Part shown: positions 33,353 to 41,856 of the stretch, in pieces
Layout: the number at the start of each line of letters is the position of its first letter
How positions within the stretch are numbered: the stretch's first letter is position 1
Translations under genes and position numbers: made by a program
The notes under the pieces: model-generated
What the model was told of the DNA's origin: nothing
The model's input: the letters and a program-made list of their open reading frames with translations, nothing else
Databases searched by the model: none
Assembly: GCF_000024345.1 (NCBI RefSeq)
Contig: NC_013729.1
Location: 6,076,001 to 6,140,000, forward strand
DNA: 64,000 bases
Direction of reading: 5' to 3'
DNA from: Kribbella flavida DSM 17836
GTDB lineage: Bacteria > Actinomycetota > Actinomycetes > Propionibacteriales > Kribbellaceae

Positions 33353-34198
33353 TCAGTCGCCGCCCCGCAGGATCGCGAGGATGCGCAGCAGGTTCCAGTA
33401 CAGCCAGACCAGGGTGACGGTCAGGCCGAACGCGGCCCGCCAGGCCTCGTTCTGCGGGGCGCCGTGCTTCACGCCCTGCTCGATCATGTCGAAGTCGAGA
33501 ATCAGGTTGAACACCGCCAGCCCGGCGCCGATCGCGGCGAACAGCAGACCCATCGGGCCGAAGCCGCCGATGCCGGAGTTGAAGCCGAGCAGGCTCGCGA
33601 TGAAGTTGATCAGGATGACGCCCGCGAAGCCCATCGTCGCGATGACGACCATCTTGGTGAACTTCGGCGTGACCTTGATCGCAAAGTACTTGTACGTCGC
33701 CAGCGTCATACCGGCGGTGACCATCGTCGCCAGCACCGCCTGCACGACGATGCCGGCGTCATCGACGTAGCCGGCGATGAACTTGCTGCCGATGCCGAGG
33801 AACACACCTTCGGCGACGGCGTACGCCATCACCAGCGCCGGGTTGATCTTGCGCGAGAACGACAGCACCATCCCGAGCGCGAACGCGACCAGCGCGCCGC
33901 CGAGGAAGGCCGGCGTCACGAGGTCGGTCGGGATCCGCCACCACGCGAGCGCGGCGGCGACGACGACCACCGCGAGGGTGATCGAGGTCTTGACGATGAC
34001 GTCGTCCAACGTCATGGGGCGGCTGCCGGCCGGCGCGCCCTGGTACTGCTGCGGCGGCATACCCGGCCCGCCGTAGCCCTGCTGGCCCGGCTGGCCGTAA
34101 GGACCCGGCTGACCGTACGGAGCGGCCCCGGGGTAGGCCTGGCCCTGGCCAGGCGCAAATGCACTCGACCGGTTCAGAACCGGGTTACTGCTCTGCAT
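33353..34198 (-). CDS. Bax inhibitor-1/YccA family membrane protein
   Basis: A 281-residue protein. The first 60 residues are a Pro/Gly/Gln-rich cytosolic tail (PYGQPGPYGQPGQQGYG). Seven membrane helices follow, as in the Bax1-I family (PF12811 type), with FSRKINPALVMAYAVAEGVF, AIKVTPKFTKMVVIATMGFA and the LILDFDMIEQGVKHGAP segment holding the conserved acidic residues. Some Bax-inhibitor-1 homologues act as calcium leak channels, but the function of this subgroup is unproven. ATG 34198 is selected because AGGAGG sits 5 bp upstream. Confidence 0.88.
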   Translation of the reverse strand: MQSSNPVLNRSSAFAPGQGQAYPGAAPYGQPGPYGQPGQQGYGGPGMPPQQYQGAPAGSRPMTLDDVIVKTSITLAVVVVAAALAWWRIPTDLVTPAFLGGALVAFALGMVLSFSRKINPALVMAYAVAEGVFLGIGSKFIAGYVDDAGIVVQAVLATMVTAGMTLATYKYFAIKVTPKFTKMVVIATMGFAGVILINFIASLLGFNSGIGGFGPMGLLFAAIGAGLAVFNLILDFDMIEQGVKHGAPQNEAWRAAFGLTVTLVWLYWNLLRILAILRGGD

Positions 34199-34235
34199 GT
34201 CATCCTCCTGGTGACCCACTGTGAGTCGTACCGGA

Positions 34236-34241
34236 ATAGTA
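34236..34241 (-). promoter_or_regulatory. Probable -10 element (TACTAT) for the Bax1-like gene
   Basis: TACTAT on the minus strand lies about 38 bp before the ATG at 34198. A -35 with proper spacing is not evident. Confidence 0.4.
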
Positions 34242-34420
34242 CGGTCCCACCCTTAACAACAGCTGAGGAAGCCCTCACTGTTCCCCAACCGAAATCCCCC
34301 AACCCAACCGGTTGCAGACCTCAACCGCTTCCGCCGGAGAAATAGTCAGCCGGCCATCACGCTGCGCAACCGTTCTGCCGGGGCCCGGAACCGCCCAGCC
34401 CAGCTGATTGCCACTTGTTG

Positions 34421-34774
34421 CTACTCGAGCCAGTCGGTTTCGAAGGTGGTGTTCTCGTGGATGTGGACGGCTTCGTAGCCGCCGGGGGCGGTGGAGAACT
34501 TGTGCGGGGTGTCGGCCGGCACCACCAGGATCTGGCCGGCGCGGCCGATCAGCCGGCGGGTGCCGACGGTGAAGTTGGCCGATCCGCGCCGGATGATGAA
34601 CGTCTCGGCGTACGGGTGCTTGTGCAGTCGCGGTCCGACGCCCTCCTGCGTGGTCGACTCGAGAATGATCGAGATCCCGGCCCCGCCCGGCAGTTCGGTG
34701 TAGTTCTCGGCCCAGTCCTCGCCGTCGTCCCGCCCGTCCGTCCGGGTGATGACGAAGCCCTCTGAGTCGCTCAT
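34421..34774 (-). CDS. Cupin domain protein
   Basis: A 117-residue single cupin barrel. Motif 1 is GPRLHKHPYAETFIIRRG (metal His, His and Glu) and motif 2 is VVPADTPHKFST with the last His. Such proteins bind a metal and act as isomerases, dioxygenases or binding proteins; no specific role can be read here. The ATG 34774 follows GGGAGGACAGCGAC. The next gene upstream on this strand, an NAD(P)-binding protein, ends 66 bp before it. Confidence 0.85.
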   Translation of the reverse strand: MSDSEGFVITRTDGRDDGEDWAENYTELPGGAGISIILESTTQEGVGPRLHKHPYAETFIIRRGSANFTVGTRRLIGRAGQILVVPADTPHKFSTAPGGYEAVHIHENTTFETDWLE

Positions 34775-34840
34775 GTCGCTGTCCTCCCGCAGTACTCGAC
34801 GATCCGCCGAGGCTACGGGGCCACCGGGCCACCCCTCCGG

Positions 34841-35623
34841 CTACCGAGCCACCTTCGCCGCGACGAACTCCTCCCAGCTTCTCCCGGTTCCCTGCCCCGA
34901 GGACAGGTTCGCGCCCGCCCGGTACGCCGCCGCGGCCTGGCCCGGCATCCAGAGCGGCAGCATCAGCCGGCGCTTGCCCGCCGCCCGCAGGTAGATTCCG
35001 ACCATCTCCTTGAACGTGTACGTCCGCGGCCCCGCCACGTCCGCGACCTGGCCCTGCGGCGTACCGAGCGCGAGCTCCACCAACCGGTCCGCCACCGCCG
35101 CCGGATCCACCGGCTGCACCTTGAACCCACTCGGCGCCGGCACCACCGGCGACTTGGCGACCTGCTCCGCCACCGAGAACGCCAGATCGTGGAACTGCGT
35201 CGCGCGCAGATTGCTCCACCCGACGCCCGCCTGCTCGATCGCCACCTCGGCCCCACGCTTGGCCGCGAAGTACCCGAACATCGCCCGATCGAGACCGCTC
35301 ACGACCGGCAGCGTGTCCGCCCCCACCACGGAAACGTTGACGATGTGCCGCACCCCCGCCGGTACCGCCGCCTTCACCACCTGCCGCGCCTTCTCGTCGT
35401 CCCCCTTGGCCGACCCCGCGCAGTGCACCACGACCTCGACCCCGTCGAACGCCTTGTCCACCCCTTGCCCGGTCGCCAGATCGCCCACGACGACCTCCAC
35501 CCCGTCGATCTCCCGGGCGCTGCGGCTCAGCACCCGCACGTCCCGCGCCGCCTGCGTCAGCCGCGGAACCACCAGCTGGCCCAACGTCCCCGTACCACCC
35601 GTCACCAGAATCCGCGCAGTCAT
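34841..35623 (-). CDS. NAD(P)-binding protein, NmrA/atypical SDR type
   Basis: A 260-residue protein with the atypical SDR motif LVTGGTGTLGQLV near the N-terminus, VVVHCAGSAKG in the middle and GVGWSNLRATQFHD with the family pattern before the C-terminal part. It resembles NAD(P)H-binding reductase-like proteins annotated as NmrA or complex I NDUFA9-like. Substrate unknown. ATG 35623 is favoured over the upstream ATG because GGAGGG lies 7 bp before it. Confidence 0.85.
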   Translation of the reverse strand: MTARILVTGGTGTLGQLVVPRLTQAARDVRVLSRSAREIDGVEVVVGDLATGQGVDKAFDGVEVVVHCAGSAKGDDEKARQVVKAAVPAGVRHIVNVSVVGADTLPVVSGLDRAMFGYFAAKRGAEVAIEQAGVGWSNLRATQFHDLAFSVAEQVAKSPVVPAPSGFKVQPVDPAAVADRLVELALGTPQGQVADVAGPRTYTFKEMVGIYLRAAGKRRLMLPLWMPGQAAAAYRAGANLSSGQGTGRSWEEFVAAKVAR

Positions 35624-35839
35624 GTCCCGACCCTCCGCCACTCACCGTCCCGACCACTTCGGGCACTCACTGAGCCGACGAACCCCAGCGCGGAAGTGTG
35701 ACAACGCCCCACTGTGCTTCCAGCGCTGACGTGAGCGTGACGTGCGACACGAACCGTCACAGGCGCAGGCACCGCGGTGTCGTGTGAACGACCGCGAATG
35801 CGCGGCCCGGCGTGCAGGATCACCAAGGAGGGTCGAGCC

Positions 35840-37258
35840 ATGCACCGCTCATGGAGCACCTTGCGAGCGAGGGTATTCCCGGACCACTGGTCGCTGCTGT
35901 TCGGCCAGATCGCCTTCTACAGCTTCGTCGTGATTTTGCTCAGCGGCGTGGTGCTGACGGTGTTCTACGAACCGTCGGCCGACCACGTCGTGTACGACGG
36001 GCCGTACGCACCGCTGCACGGCGTACCGATGTCCCGGGCCCTGGATTCGACGATGGCCATCACCTTCGAGGTCCGCGGTGGTCTGCTGATGCGCCAGGTC
36101 CATCACTGGGCGACGCTGATCATGATGGCGGCGATCACGCTGCACCTGTTGCGGTTGTTCTTCACCGCCGGGTTCCGTCGGCCGCGGCGCCTGAACTGGC
36201 TCGTGGTGTTCGGGCTGCTCGTCGTCACGCTGGGCGCCGGCCTCACCGGCACCTCGCTGCCGGACGACATGGCCTCCGGCACGAGCCTCGCCGTCCTCGA
36301 CGGTGTACTGCAGGCGACCCCGTTCATCGGTTCCGAGCTGTCGGCGCTGCTGTTCGGGGGCCCGTTCCCGGGCGACGTGATCGCGTGGTTCTACCCACTG
36401 CACGTCGTCGTCCTGCCCGCCGTACTGGTCGCCCTCTTCGTGATCGGCGCGGTCCTGGCACTCAAGCACAAGCCAGCGCAGCCCGCCGGTCCCGGCCGGA
36501 CAGAGGACACCGTGGTGGGGCGTCCCGCGATCGTGGCCGCGGTCAAGAGTTTCGGCCTGTTCTGCTTCGTGACGGCGGTCTCGCTCCTGATGGCCGCGAC
36601 CGCAACCATCAACCCGGTATGGCTGTACGGCCCCGCGGACCCGGCGAACGCCTCGGCCGGCGTCGGCCCCGCGTGGTACCTCGCTTTCCTGGACGGCTCG
36701 CTGCGGCTGGCGCCGGGCTGGGAGTTCGTCTGGTGGGGCAGGACGTTCAGCCTGGCCGTACTGCTGCCGGTCGCGGCCTGCACGCTGTTCCTCGCCCTCG
36801 TCGCCGTCTACCCGTTCCTCGAGGAACGTCTGACCGGCGACCGGCGGGATCACCACCTGCTGGAGCGCCCGCGGGACAACCCGACCCGCACCGGCATCGG
36901 CGTCGCCGGCATCACCTTCTACGGCGTGCTCTGGGCGGCGGCCGGCGCGGACACCATGGCCGTGTTCTTCCAGCTCTCGGTCAACTCACTGCTGCACGTC
37001 TTCCAGGTGCTCCTGATCCTGGGTCCGCCCGCCGCGTTCGTGATCACCCGTCGTCTCTGCACCGGCCTGCAGGAACGGAACGCCGGGATCGTCCAGCACG
37101 GCATCGAGACCGGGCAGGTGATTCGCCTGCCCGACGGCGGGTACGTCGAGAAGCACCGCCCGGTCGACGCGGTTCGGCGCTGGCAGCTCATCGGCGCCTC
37201 CGGCGAGAACCGCGCCATCCCTCCGACGAGCGACGTCAAGCACGACGGTGCAGCGTGA
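35840..37258 (+). CDS. Orphan cytochrome b (QcrB-like) with altered key residues
   Basis: A 472-residue multi-pass protein that aligns from my memory of M. tuberculosis QcrB over nearly its whole length (RQVHHWATL, LPDDMASG, INPVWLYGP, YPFLEERLTGD, ERPRDNPTRT, GLQERNAGIVQHGIETG). The first heme pair H88/H102 is kept. In the second, H188 is kept but the partner 15 residues on is Gly (G203). The Qo motif PEWY/PDFY reads PAWY (277-280), without its acidic residue. No qcrA or qcrC gene is beside it. The start is ATG 35840 after GGAGGG. It is likely not a normal bc1 subunit; it may bind fewer hemes and serve another redox or regulatory task. Confidence 0.82.
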   Translation: MHRSWSTLRARVFPDHWSLLFGQIAFYSFVVILLSGVVLTVFYEPSADHVVYDGPYAPLHGVPMSRALDSTMAITFEVRGGLLMRQVHHWATLIMMAAITLHLLRLFFTAGFRRPRRLNWLVVFGLLVVTLGAGLTGTSLPDDMASGTSLAVLDGVLQATPFIGSELSALLFGGPFPGDVIAWFYPLHVVVLPAVLVALFVIGAVLALKHKPAQPAGPGRTEDTVVGRPAIVAAVKSFGLFCFVTAVSLLMAATATINPVWLYGPADPANASAGVGPAWYLAFLDGSLRLAPGWEFVWWGRTFSLAVLLPVAACTLFLALVAVYPFLEERLTGDRRDHHLLERPRDNPTRTGIGVAGITFYGVLWAAAGADTMAVFFQLSVNSLLHVFQVLLILGPPAAFVITRRLCTGLQERNAGIVQHGIETGQVIRLPDGGYVEKHRPVDAVRRWQLIGASGENRAIPPTSDVKHDGAA

Positions 37259-37306
37259 CGAGCACAGAGGTCTCGGGGGTTCACGGCCGCTGCGGTTCGC
37301 GGCCCG

Positions 37307-38509
37307 TCAGCGCAGGTGCGCGGCGAACTCGCGGATGTCCTGGGCGAGCAGGTCGGGTTCCTCGGTCGCCATGAAGTGGCCGCCCCGTGGCAGGACGCTC
37401 CACCGCGGGTCGTGGTACTGCCTCTGCGCAAGGGATCGGGGCGGCACGCCGCCGATCTCGGTTTCACTGGCGTACACCGCAATGGGCGCTGCAGCAGGGT
37501 CTCTCATGGGGCGGGGCCCCGGAGGCAGGTCGTGGGCGTAGTAGTGCATCACTGATGAGCCGAACGATCCCGTGGTCCAGTAGAGCGTCAGGAGCGACAG
37601 CAACGTCGTCCGGGTGGAGTCCTCGGTCAGGTCGAGGTTGCTCCACGCCTGCCATTTCTCGGCGACCCACGCCGCGAGCGCCACGGGCGAGTCGGCAACC
37701 GCCAGCGCGGCGGTGAGCGGCTTGGTGGCCTGCAAGTGGTGATAGGCGCCGTCCACCTGGTCCCACTTCGCCATGGTGGCAAGCCACTGCTCTTCCTCCG
37801 CCGTCAGCGCGCCGTCGTGGACTCCCGGGGTGCGGACCGCGCTCAGCGCGTTGGTACTCACGTGAGCCCCGCGCACCGCGTCCGGGTGCCGAACGGCCAG
37901 CCATGCCGTCACCCGCGCCCCGATGTCCCCGCCGGACGCGAAGAACGACTGGTAGCCGAGACGTGCCATCAGTACTCGCCACCGGTCGGCGATCGAGGCC
38001 GCGGTCAACTGCTCGAGGTTCGCGACGGCGTCCGAGTAGGCGAATCCGGGCATCGACGGAACGACGACGTGAAAGGCGTCCTCCACCCGTCCGCCGTGCA
38101 GCTCGGGCTTCGTCAACGGCTCGAGAAGAGGAACGATCTCGAGGAACGAACTGGGCCACCCATGCGTGATGACGATCGGCCTGGCGTCGCGGTGCGGGCT
38201 CCGCACGTGCAGGAAGTGCGTCCACGTGCCGTCGATCTCGACCCGGAAGTGAGGCAAGGCCCGAAGCTCGGCGCGGTACTGGTCGAAGTCGAAGGTCGTC
38301 GCCCAAGCATGCACAAGCTCCCGCGCGAACGACACCGGCGTACCGGCCTGCCAGTCGTCCACAGGCTGCCGAGCCGGAAACCTGGCAGCCTGCAGCCGAG
38401 CCACCAGGCCAGCCACCTCCGCGTCACTCGGAGCCGGGTCGAAAACCTGAGGTTCATGTGCAGCGACGGCCCCGCCGCCCTCGCCGCTTCCAGTGACGCC
38501 GGCGTTCAC
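37307..38509 (-). CDS. Epoxide hydrolase (EHN-type alpha/beta hydrolase)
   Basis: A 400-residue protein. The N-terminal EHN domain (about residues 20-125) precedes an alpha/beta-hydrolase core. The oxyanion loop is ITHGWPSSFLE, the nucleophile Asp is in SGGDIGARVT, and the C-terminal catalytic His lies in RGGHFMATEEPD. It hydrolyses epoxides to diols; the natural substrate is unknown. The ATG 38509 is the first that keeps the EHN domain whole. The stop lies 49 bp from the end of the converging cytochrome b gene. Confidence 0.9.
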   Translation of the reverse strand: MNAGVTGSGEGGGAVAAHEPQVFDPAPSDAEVAGLVARLQAARFPARQPVDDWQAGTPVSFARELVHAWATTFDFDQYRAELRALPHFRVEIDGTWTHFLHVRSPHRDARPIVITHGWPSSFLEIVPLLEPLTKPELHGGRVEDAFHVVVPSMPGFAYSDAVANLEQLTAASIADRWRVLMARLGYQSFFASGGDIGARVTAWLAVRHPDAVRGAHVSTNALSAVRTPGVHDGALTAEEEQWLATMAKWDQVDGAYHHLQATKPLTAALAVADSPVALAAWVAEKWQAWSNLDLTEDSTRTTLLSLLTLYWTTGSFGSSVMHYYAHDLPPGPRPMRDPAAAPIAVYASETEIGGVPPRSLAQRQYHDPRWSVLPRGGHFMATEEPDLLAQDIREFAAHLR

Positions 38510-38590
38510 GAGTTCGGTCCTCCCCAGTAGCAGCCGAGTGCTGACGCTCCAGTATCGCCAGCGAGAGCTCTCCGCAGCTCAAGGCTGCAG

Positions 38591-38671
38591 TGCCCGGGAC
38601 GGGATTCGAACCCGTACACCTTTCGGTCGCGAGGTTTAAGCTCGCTGCGTCTGCCGTTCCGCCACCCGGGC
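38591..38671 (-). tRNA. tRNA-Leu (anticodon TAA)
   Basis: On the minus strand the acceptor stem GCCCGGG (38671-38665) pairs with CCCGGGC (38598-38592), with discriminator A at 38591. The T arm has GGTTCGAATCC, and the anticodon loop CTTAAAC gives TAA. A long variable arm (GACCGAAAGGTGT) marks a class II tRNA, consistent with Leu. CCA is not encoded. Confidence 0.95.
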
Positions 38672-38680
38672 CAGGCACCG

Positions 38681-38686
38681 ACGATA
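38681..38686 (-). promoter_or_regulatory. -10 element (TATCGT) of the tRNA-Leu gene
   Basis: TATCGT on the minus strand lies 9 nt before the 5' end of the tRNA. Confidence 0.5.
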
Positions 38687-38687
38687 C

Positions 38688-39307
38688 AAGGCGAAGGCCG
38701 GGCTGTGAGTACGTATCGAGCCTGTACGGCGAGGCGCCCGTACCGGCTGAGGCCGACACCAACCGAACGGACCGCACTGTCCCACCGGCGCGTGGGTAGA
38801 CACAGTCAACGGGGACCGCGGACAGGGTATTTCCTCTTCACGGTCCCGTGCGGCTAGGCGTGGTCACGGTTGATGGCGTCGGCGTACGGGGCCCACGGCT
38901 AGTTCTTCCTGGTGCCGATCCTCGGAAGGCCCGAACGGGCAGATCCACCCGCGTGAACTCGCCTACGCATCAGCGCTACCTCACCACAGCCTCCAGCACC
39001 GGCCCCTATTCCCCAGGCGGATGGATCCGGAGCATACGAGAAGACCGCAGTGTCACCGCTGAGCCCGTGTACGGCGTCAGTGGTGACCGATCGCGTCAGA
39101 GGTGACCGAGCGCGTCGGTGGTGGCCTTGGGCGGCAGTGCACCCGGGCGGCCGGCCGCGATCAGCAGGAGCAACACGTCCCCGCAGTCACCACCAGCTCG
39201 GCCATCCCCAACGGACTGGCCCTCAGCGGGCGGCGCCTGCCCCGGAACACGCCAAGGGGGAAACAACACACCCGCCACCCACGCGAGCGAACCCGCCATA
39301 CACCCAG
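38688..39307. other. Intergenic stretch of about 620 bp without a clear gene
   Basis: Short open frames occur on both strands but show no family resemblance, signal peptide or good start. It contains a 19-bp tandem repeat at 39074-39126. No second copy of the tRNA end, integrase or inverted repeat was seen, so there is no sign of an integrated element beside the tRNA. Confidence 0.5.
39074..39126. repeat. 19-bp tandem repeat, 2.8 units
   Basis: Units GCGTCAGTGGTGACCGATC (39074) and GCGTCAGAGGTGACCGAGC (39093), and a partial third unit from 39112, follow directly after GTGTACG. A 13-mer, GTGTACGGCGTCA, at 39067 recurs at 47937 beside another 19-bp repeat. Confidence 0.75.
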
Positions 39308-39952
39308 CTACAGGTAAACCTTCCGCGGATAAACCGCGTGCGCCCCCGCCACCCGGTCCAAGAACAGACTTCCGTTGCAGTGGTCGATCTCATGCTGCAC
39401 AGCCCGAGCCTCAAAGGCATCGGTGGTCAGCGTCACCACATCCGTAGTCCCCGGCAGCACCCCCGTGACCGTCAGCCGAGTAGCCCGCTTGACGTCGCCG
39501 GTGAGGTCGGGCACGGACATGCAGCCCTCTCGCGCCTTCTCCTTCCGGGTCGCCTCGACCACCACGGCGTTGCAGAGGACAAACACCCCGTGGCAAGTCC
39601 GCGTCTTCGGATGCCCGGTGACGTCCAGCGCGAACATCTGCGCGGCCACCCCGACCTGCGGAGCGGCCAGACCGACGCAACCTGGCGAGATGCGCATGGT
39701 GGCGACCAGGTCGGCGGCGAGCGCGAGCATGACCGGGTCCAGCGGATCGACCTCAGCGCCCTCGGTGGCGAGGACCGGGTGCGGAGCGCGGACCACCTCC
39801 AGGACCTCGCCGGCCAGTCCGAGCTGAGCGGGACTCCAGGCGGCGAGAGCTTGGTTCAGATGCCCTAGCGGTTCCGGCGACCCACCGGCCCCAGCCAGTG
39901 AGGGATCCCCACCAGGATCCGCCTGCACGCGGAAGTCCTCCGGCGTACTCAC
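39308..39952 (-). CDS. def: Peptide deformylase
   Basis: A 214-residue metalloenzyme that removes the formyl group from new proteins. The three family motifs are present: GCVGLAAPQVG (residues 91-101), EGCMS (142-146, metal Cys) and HEIDH (187-191). An N-terminal extension of about 45 residues, absent from the usual enzyme, is Gly/Pro/Ala-rich then helical. The GTG start at 39952 overlaps the stop of the ACT gene (GTGA), implying translational coupling. No fmt gene is beside it, so this may be an extra copy. Confidence 0.9.
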   Translation of the reverse strand: MSTPEDFRVQADPGGDPSLAGAGGSPEPLGHLNQALAAWSPAQLGLAGEVLEVVRAPHPVLATEGAEVDPLDPVMLALAADLVATMRISPGCVGLAAPQVGVAAQMFALDVTGHPKTRTCHGVFVLCNAVVVEATRKEKAREGCMSVPDLTGDVKRATRLTVTGVLPGTTDVVTLTTDAFEARAVQHEIDHCNGSLFLDRVAGAHAVYPRKVYL

Positions 39953-40455
39953 AGGTCGTCGCTCTCCGCCGGGCGGAGCGTCACGCCGACGCCGAGCTCG
40001 TCGGCGGTGATCTCCAGCGCCCGCTGCAGCATCCCCAGCTCCGCGGTCGGCGGGATCTCCACCTCCGCGGTCAGCACGTACAGAGAACCGCTCAGCCGGG
40101 TCGTCAGGTCGGTGACGGTCCCACCGACGGAGGCGACCATCCGGGTCACCGCGGACACGATGCCCGGGCGGTCGGCGCCGTGCACGCTCAGGATGTACGG
40201 CGCGCCGACGGGCGCGTGGGTGGTTTCGGGGCCGATCTCCCGCACGGTGATCACCAGTTCGCCGCGCAGCGGTTCCAGGGCTTCCCGGACCGGCGCGAGC
40301 GGGCCGGAGCAGACGATCATCATCGCGAAGTGGCCGCGCAGCAGCGTCATCGTGCTGTCCTCGAGGTTCACCCCGACCTGGGCGAGCACCTCGGTGACGT
40401 CGGCGATGATGCCGGGACGGTCGGGGCCGATGACGGTGACGGCAAGCTGGGTCAT
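39949..40455 (-). CDS. Two-ACT-domain protein (GcvR-like)
   Basis: A 168-residue protein made of two ACT domains, residues 1-80 and 88-165. Each begins with the amino-acid-binding loop: IGPDRPGIIADVTEVL and HGADRPGIVSAVTRMV. This layout is that of GcvR-type regulators and of related small-molecule sensors; no DNA-binding part is present. ATG 40455 is supported by GGGAGG 5 bp upstream. The gene runs into def with a 4-bp overlap, an uncommon partner. Confidence 0.85.
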   Translation of the reverse strand: MTQLAVTVIGPDRPGIIADVTEVLAQVGVNLEDSTMTLLRGHFAMMIVCSGPLAPVREALEPLRGELVITVREIGPETTHAPVGAPYILSVHGADRPGIVSAVTRMVASVGGTVTDLTTRLSGSLYVLTAEVEIPPTAELGMLQRALEITADELGVGVTLRPAESDDL

Positions 40456-40664
40456 GGGGCCTCCCGGCCTGGACTGAGGAGCGAAGGGAGCGAAGCGACT
40501 GGAGTGACGAGGGAAGGCCGGGAGTTCCAGCCCCATGACTCACCGAGCCGGAGGCGAGGCATCAGTGCAGTCATGCGGGCACGTTACCCGGCCGAAAGTC
40601 TCGACCTGACCTGACTTCGGTATCCGGACCGCGCTGACACCGCCTCCGGCGGACCGTGGCTCGC

Positions 40665-40670
40665 TATCGT
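40665..40670 (+). promoter_or_regulatory. Leaderless -10 element (TATCGT) of the histidine kinase gene
   Basis: TATCGT ends 6 nt before the GTG at 40677. Confidence 0.6.
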
Positions 40671-40676
40671 CGAGCT

Positions 40677-41804
40677 GTGGACCAGTCGCTCAGCCGCAAG
40701 CGCAGCCGCGCCGACTGGGTGGTGGACACGATCGCGTTCCTCGGCGCGGTCCTGGTCGGCATGATCCTGTTCGACGAGAACCGCGACGACCCGCTGCCGA
40801 ACTGGCTGTTCGCGGCGGACTTCTACACCGGGATGCTGCTGTGCCTGCTGCTCTGGTTCCGTCGGCGCTGGCCGATCCAACTGGCGGTGCTGGCAGCGGT
40901 GGTCTCGGTCTACTCGGAGACCTCCGGGATCGCGGCGCTGATCCTGACGATGACCGTGGCCGTGCACTTCCGGCTCCGGGTCACCCTGCTGATCACCGCG
41001 CTCAACGTGCTGAGCGTCATCGCCTACGCCCTCGTCCGGGAGAAGACCGATCCGGTCGGGATCGTGATCGTCACCGCCTCCCTCCTGTACGTCGGCGCGA
41101 TCGGCTGGGGTCTGTACGTCCGGTCCCGCCGGCAGCTCCTGCAGACCCTGCGGGAACGCGCCGAGCGGGCCGAGACGGTCGCCCGGCTGCAGGCCGAGCA
41201 GGGGCAGTTGCGGGCCCGCGAGGAAATTGCCCGCGAGATGCACGACGTGCTCGGGCACCGGTTGTCGCTGCTGAGCGTGCACGCCGGCGCGCTCGCGTAC
41301 CGGCCGGACGCGTCGACCGAGGAGATCGCCGGCGCCGCCGAGATCATCCGGTCGAGCGCTCACCAGGCGCTGCAGGATCTCCGCGAGGTGATCGGCGTAC
41401 TGCGGGCGCCGGTCGGCGAGCTCCCGCAGCCGACCTTCGCGGACCTGCCCGTGCTGATCGAGGGGGCCCAGCGGGCCGGCGTACCGGTGGAGCTGAAGCT
41501 CGACGCCCCGGGCGCGTTGCCGGAGCACGTCGGCCGGACGGCGTACCGGATCGTCCAGGAGGGGCTGACCAACGCGATGAAGCACGCGCCGGGCGCGCCG
41601 GTCCGGATCCGGGTGACGGGGGCCGCGGGCAACGGTCTGACGGTTGACCTGAGCAACCCGGCGCCGCGGCGGACCAGCTCCGGCGAGGGGCAGGGGCTGA
41701 CCGGGCTGGCGGAGCGGGCGGCGCTGGTCGAGGGACGACTCGAGCACGGCTGGACGCCGGACGGCGACTTCCGGCTGACCGCCTGGCTACCGTGGCCCGC
41801 ATGA
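40677..41804 (+). CDS. Two-component sensor histidine kinase, NarL-system type
   Basis: A 375-residue membrane kinase. Four to five membrane helices occupy about residues 15-135. The HisKA_3 dimerisation segment holds the phospho-acceptor His in IAREMHDVLGHRLSLLSVH, and the HATPase domain shows EGLTNAMKHA and GQGLTGLAERA. The short extracytoplasmic loops argue for sensing within the membrane, as in DesK-type kinases. The GTG at 40677 is preferred over GTG 40656 because TATCGT lies 6 nt before it. The response regulator gene starts 53 bp downstream and is surely the partner. Confidence 0.9.
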   Translation: MDQSLSRKRSRADWVVDTIAFLGAVLVGMILFDENRDDPLPNWLFAADFYTGMLLCLLLWFRRRWPIQLAVLAAVVSVYSETSGIAALILTMTVAVHFRLRVTLLITALNVLSVIAYALVREKTDPVGIVIVTASLLYVGAIGWGLYVRSRRQLLQTLRERAERAETVARLQAEQGQLRAREEIAREMHDVLGHRLSLLSVHAGALAYRPDASTEEIAGAAEIIRSSAHQALQDLREVIGVLRAPVGELPQPTFADLPVLIEGAQRAGVPVELKLDAPGALPEHVGRTAYRIVQEGLTNAMKHAPGAPVRIRVTGAAGNGLTVDLSNPAPRRTSSGEGQGLTGLAERAALVEGRLEHGWTPDGDFRLTAWLPWPA

Positions 41805-41856
41805 CCGAGATCTCCGGCGCCGCCTGGTCCGCGCCCCGACCGAAGCGAGCACGTGG

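Noticed and set aside
34275..34420. Minus-strand open stretch of about 48 codons after the cupin gene, with a repeated (Q/R)LGWx(V/I) pattern
   Set aside because: It has no usable ATG, GTG or TTG in a sensible place and no ribosome binding site; the pattern is short.
37285..37304. GGCCGC/GCGGCC hairpin after the cytochrome b gene as a terminator
   Set aside because: The stem is only 6 bp in a GC-rich background and is not distinguishable from chance.
38591..39307. tRNA-Leu and the empty flank as a genomic-island attachment site
   Set aside because: No integrase, no repeat of the tRNA 3' end, and no mobile genes nearby.
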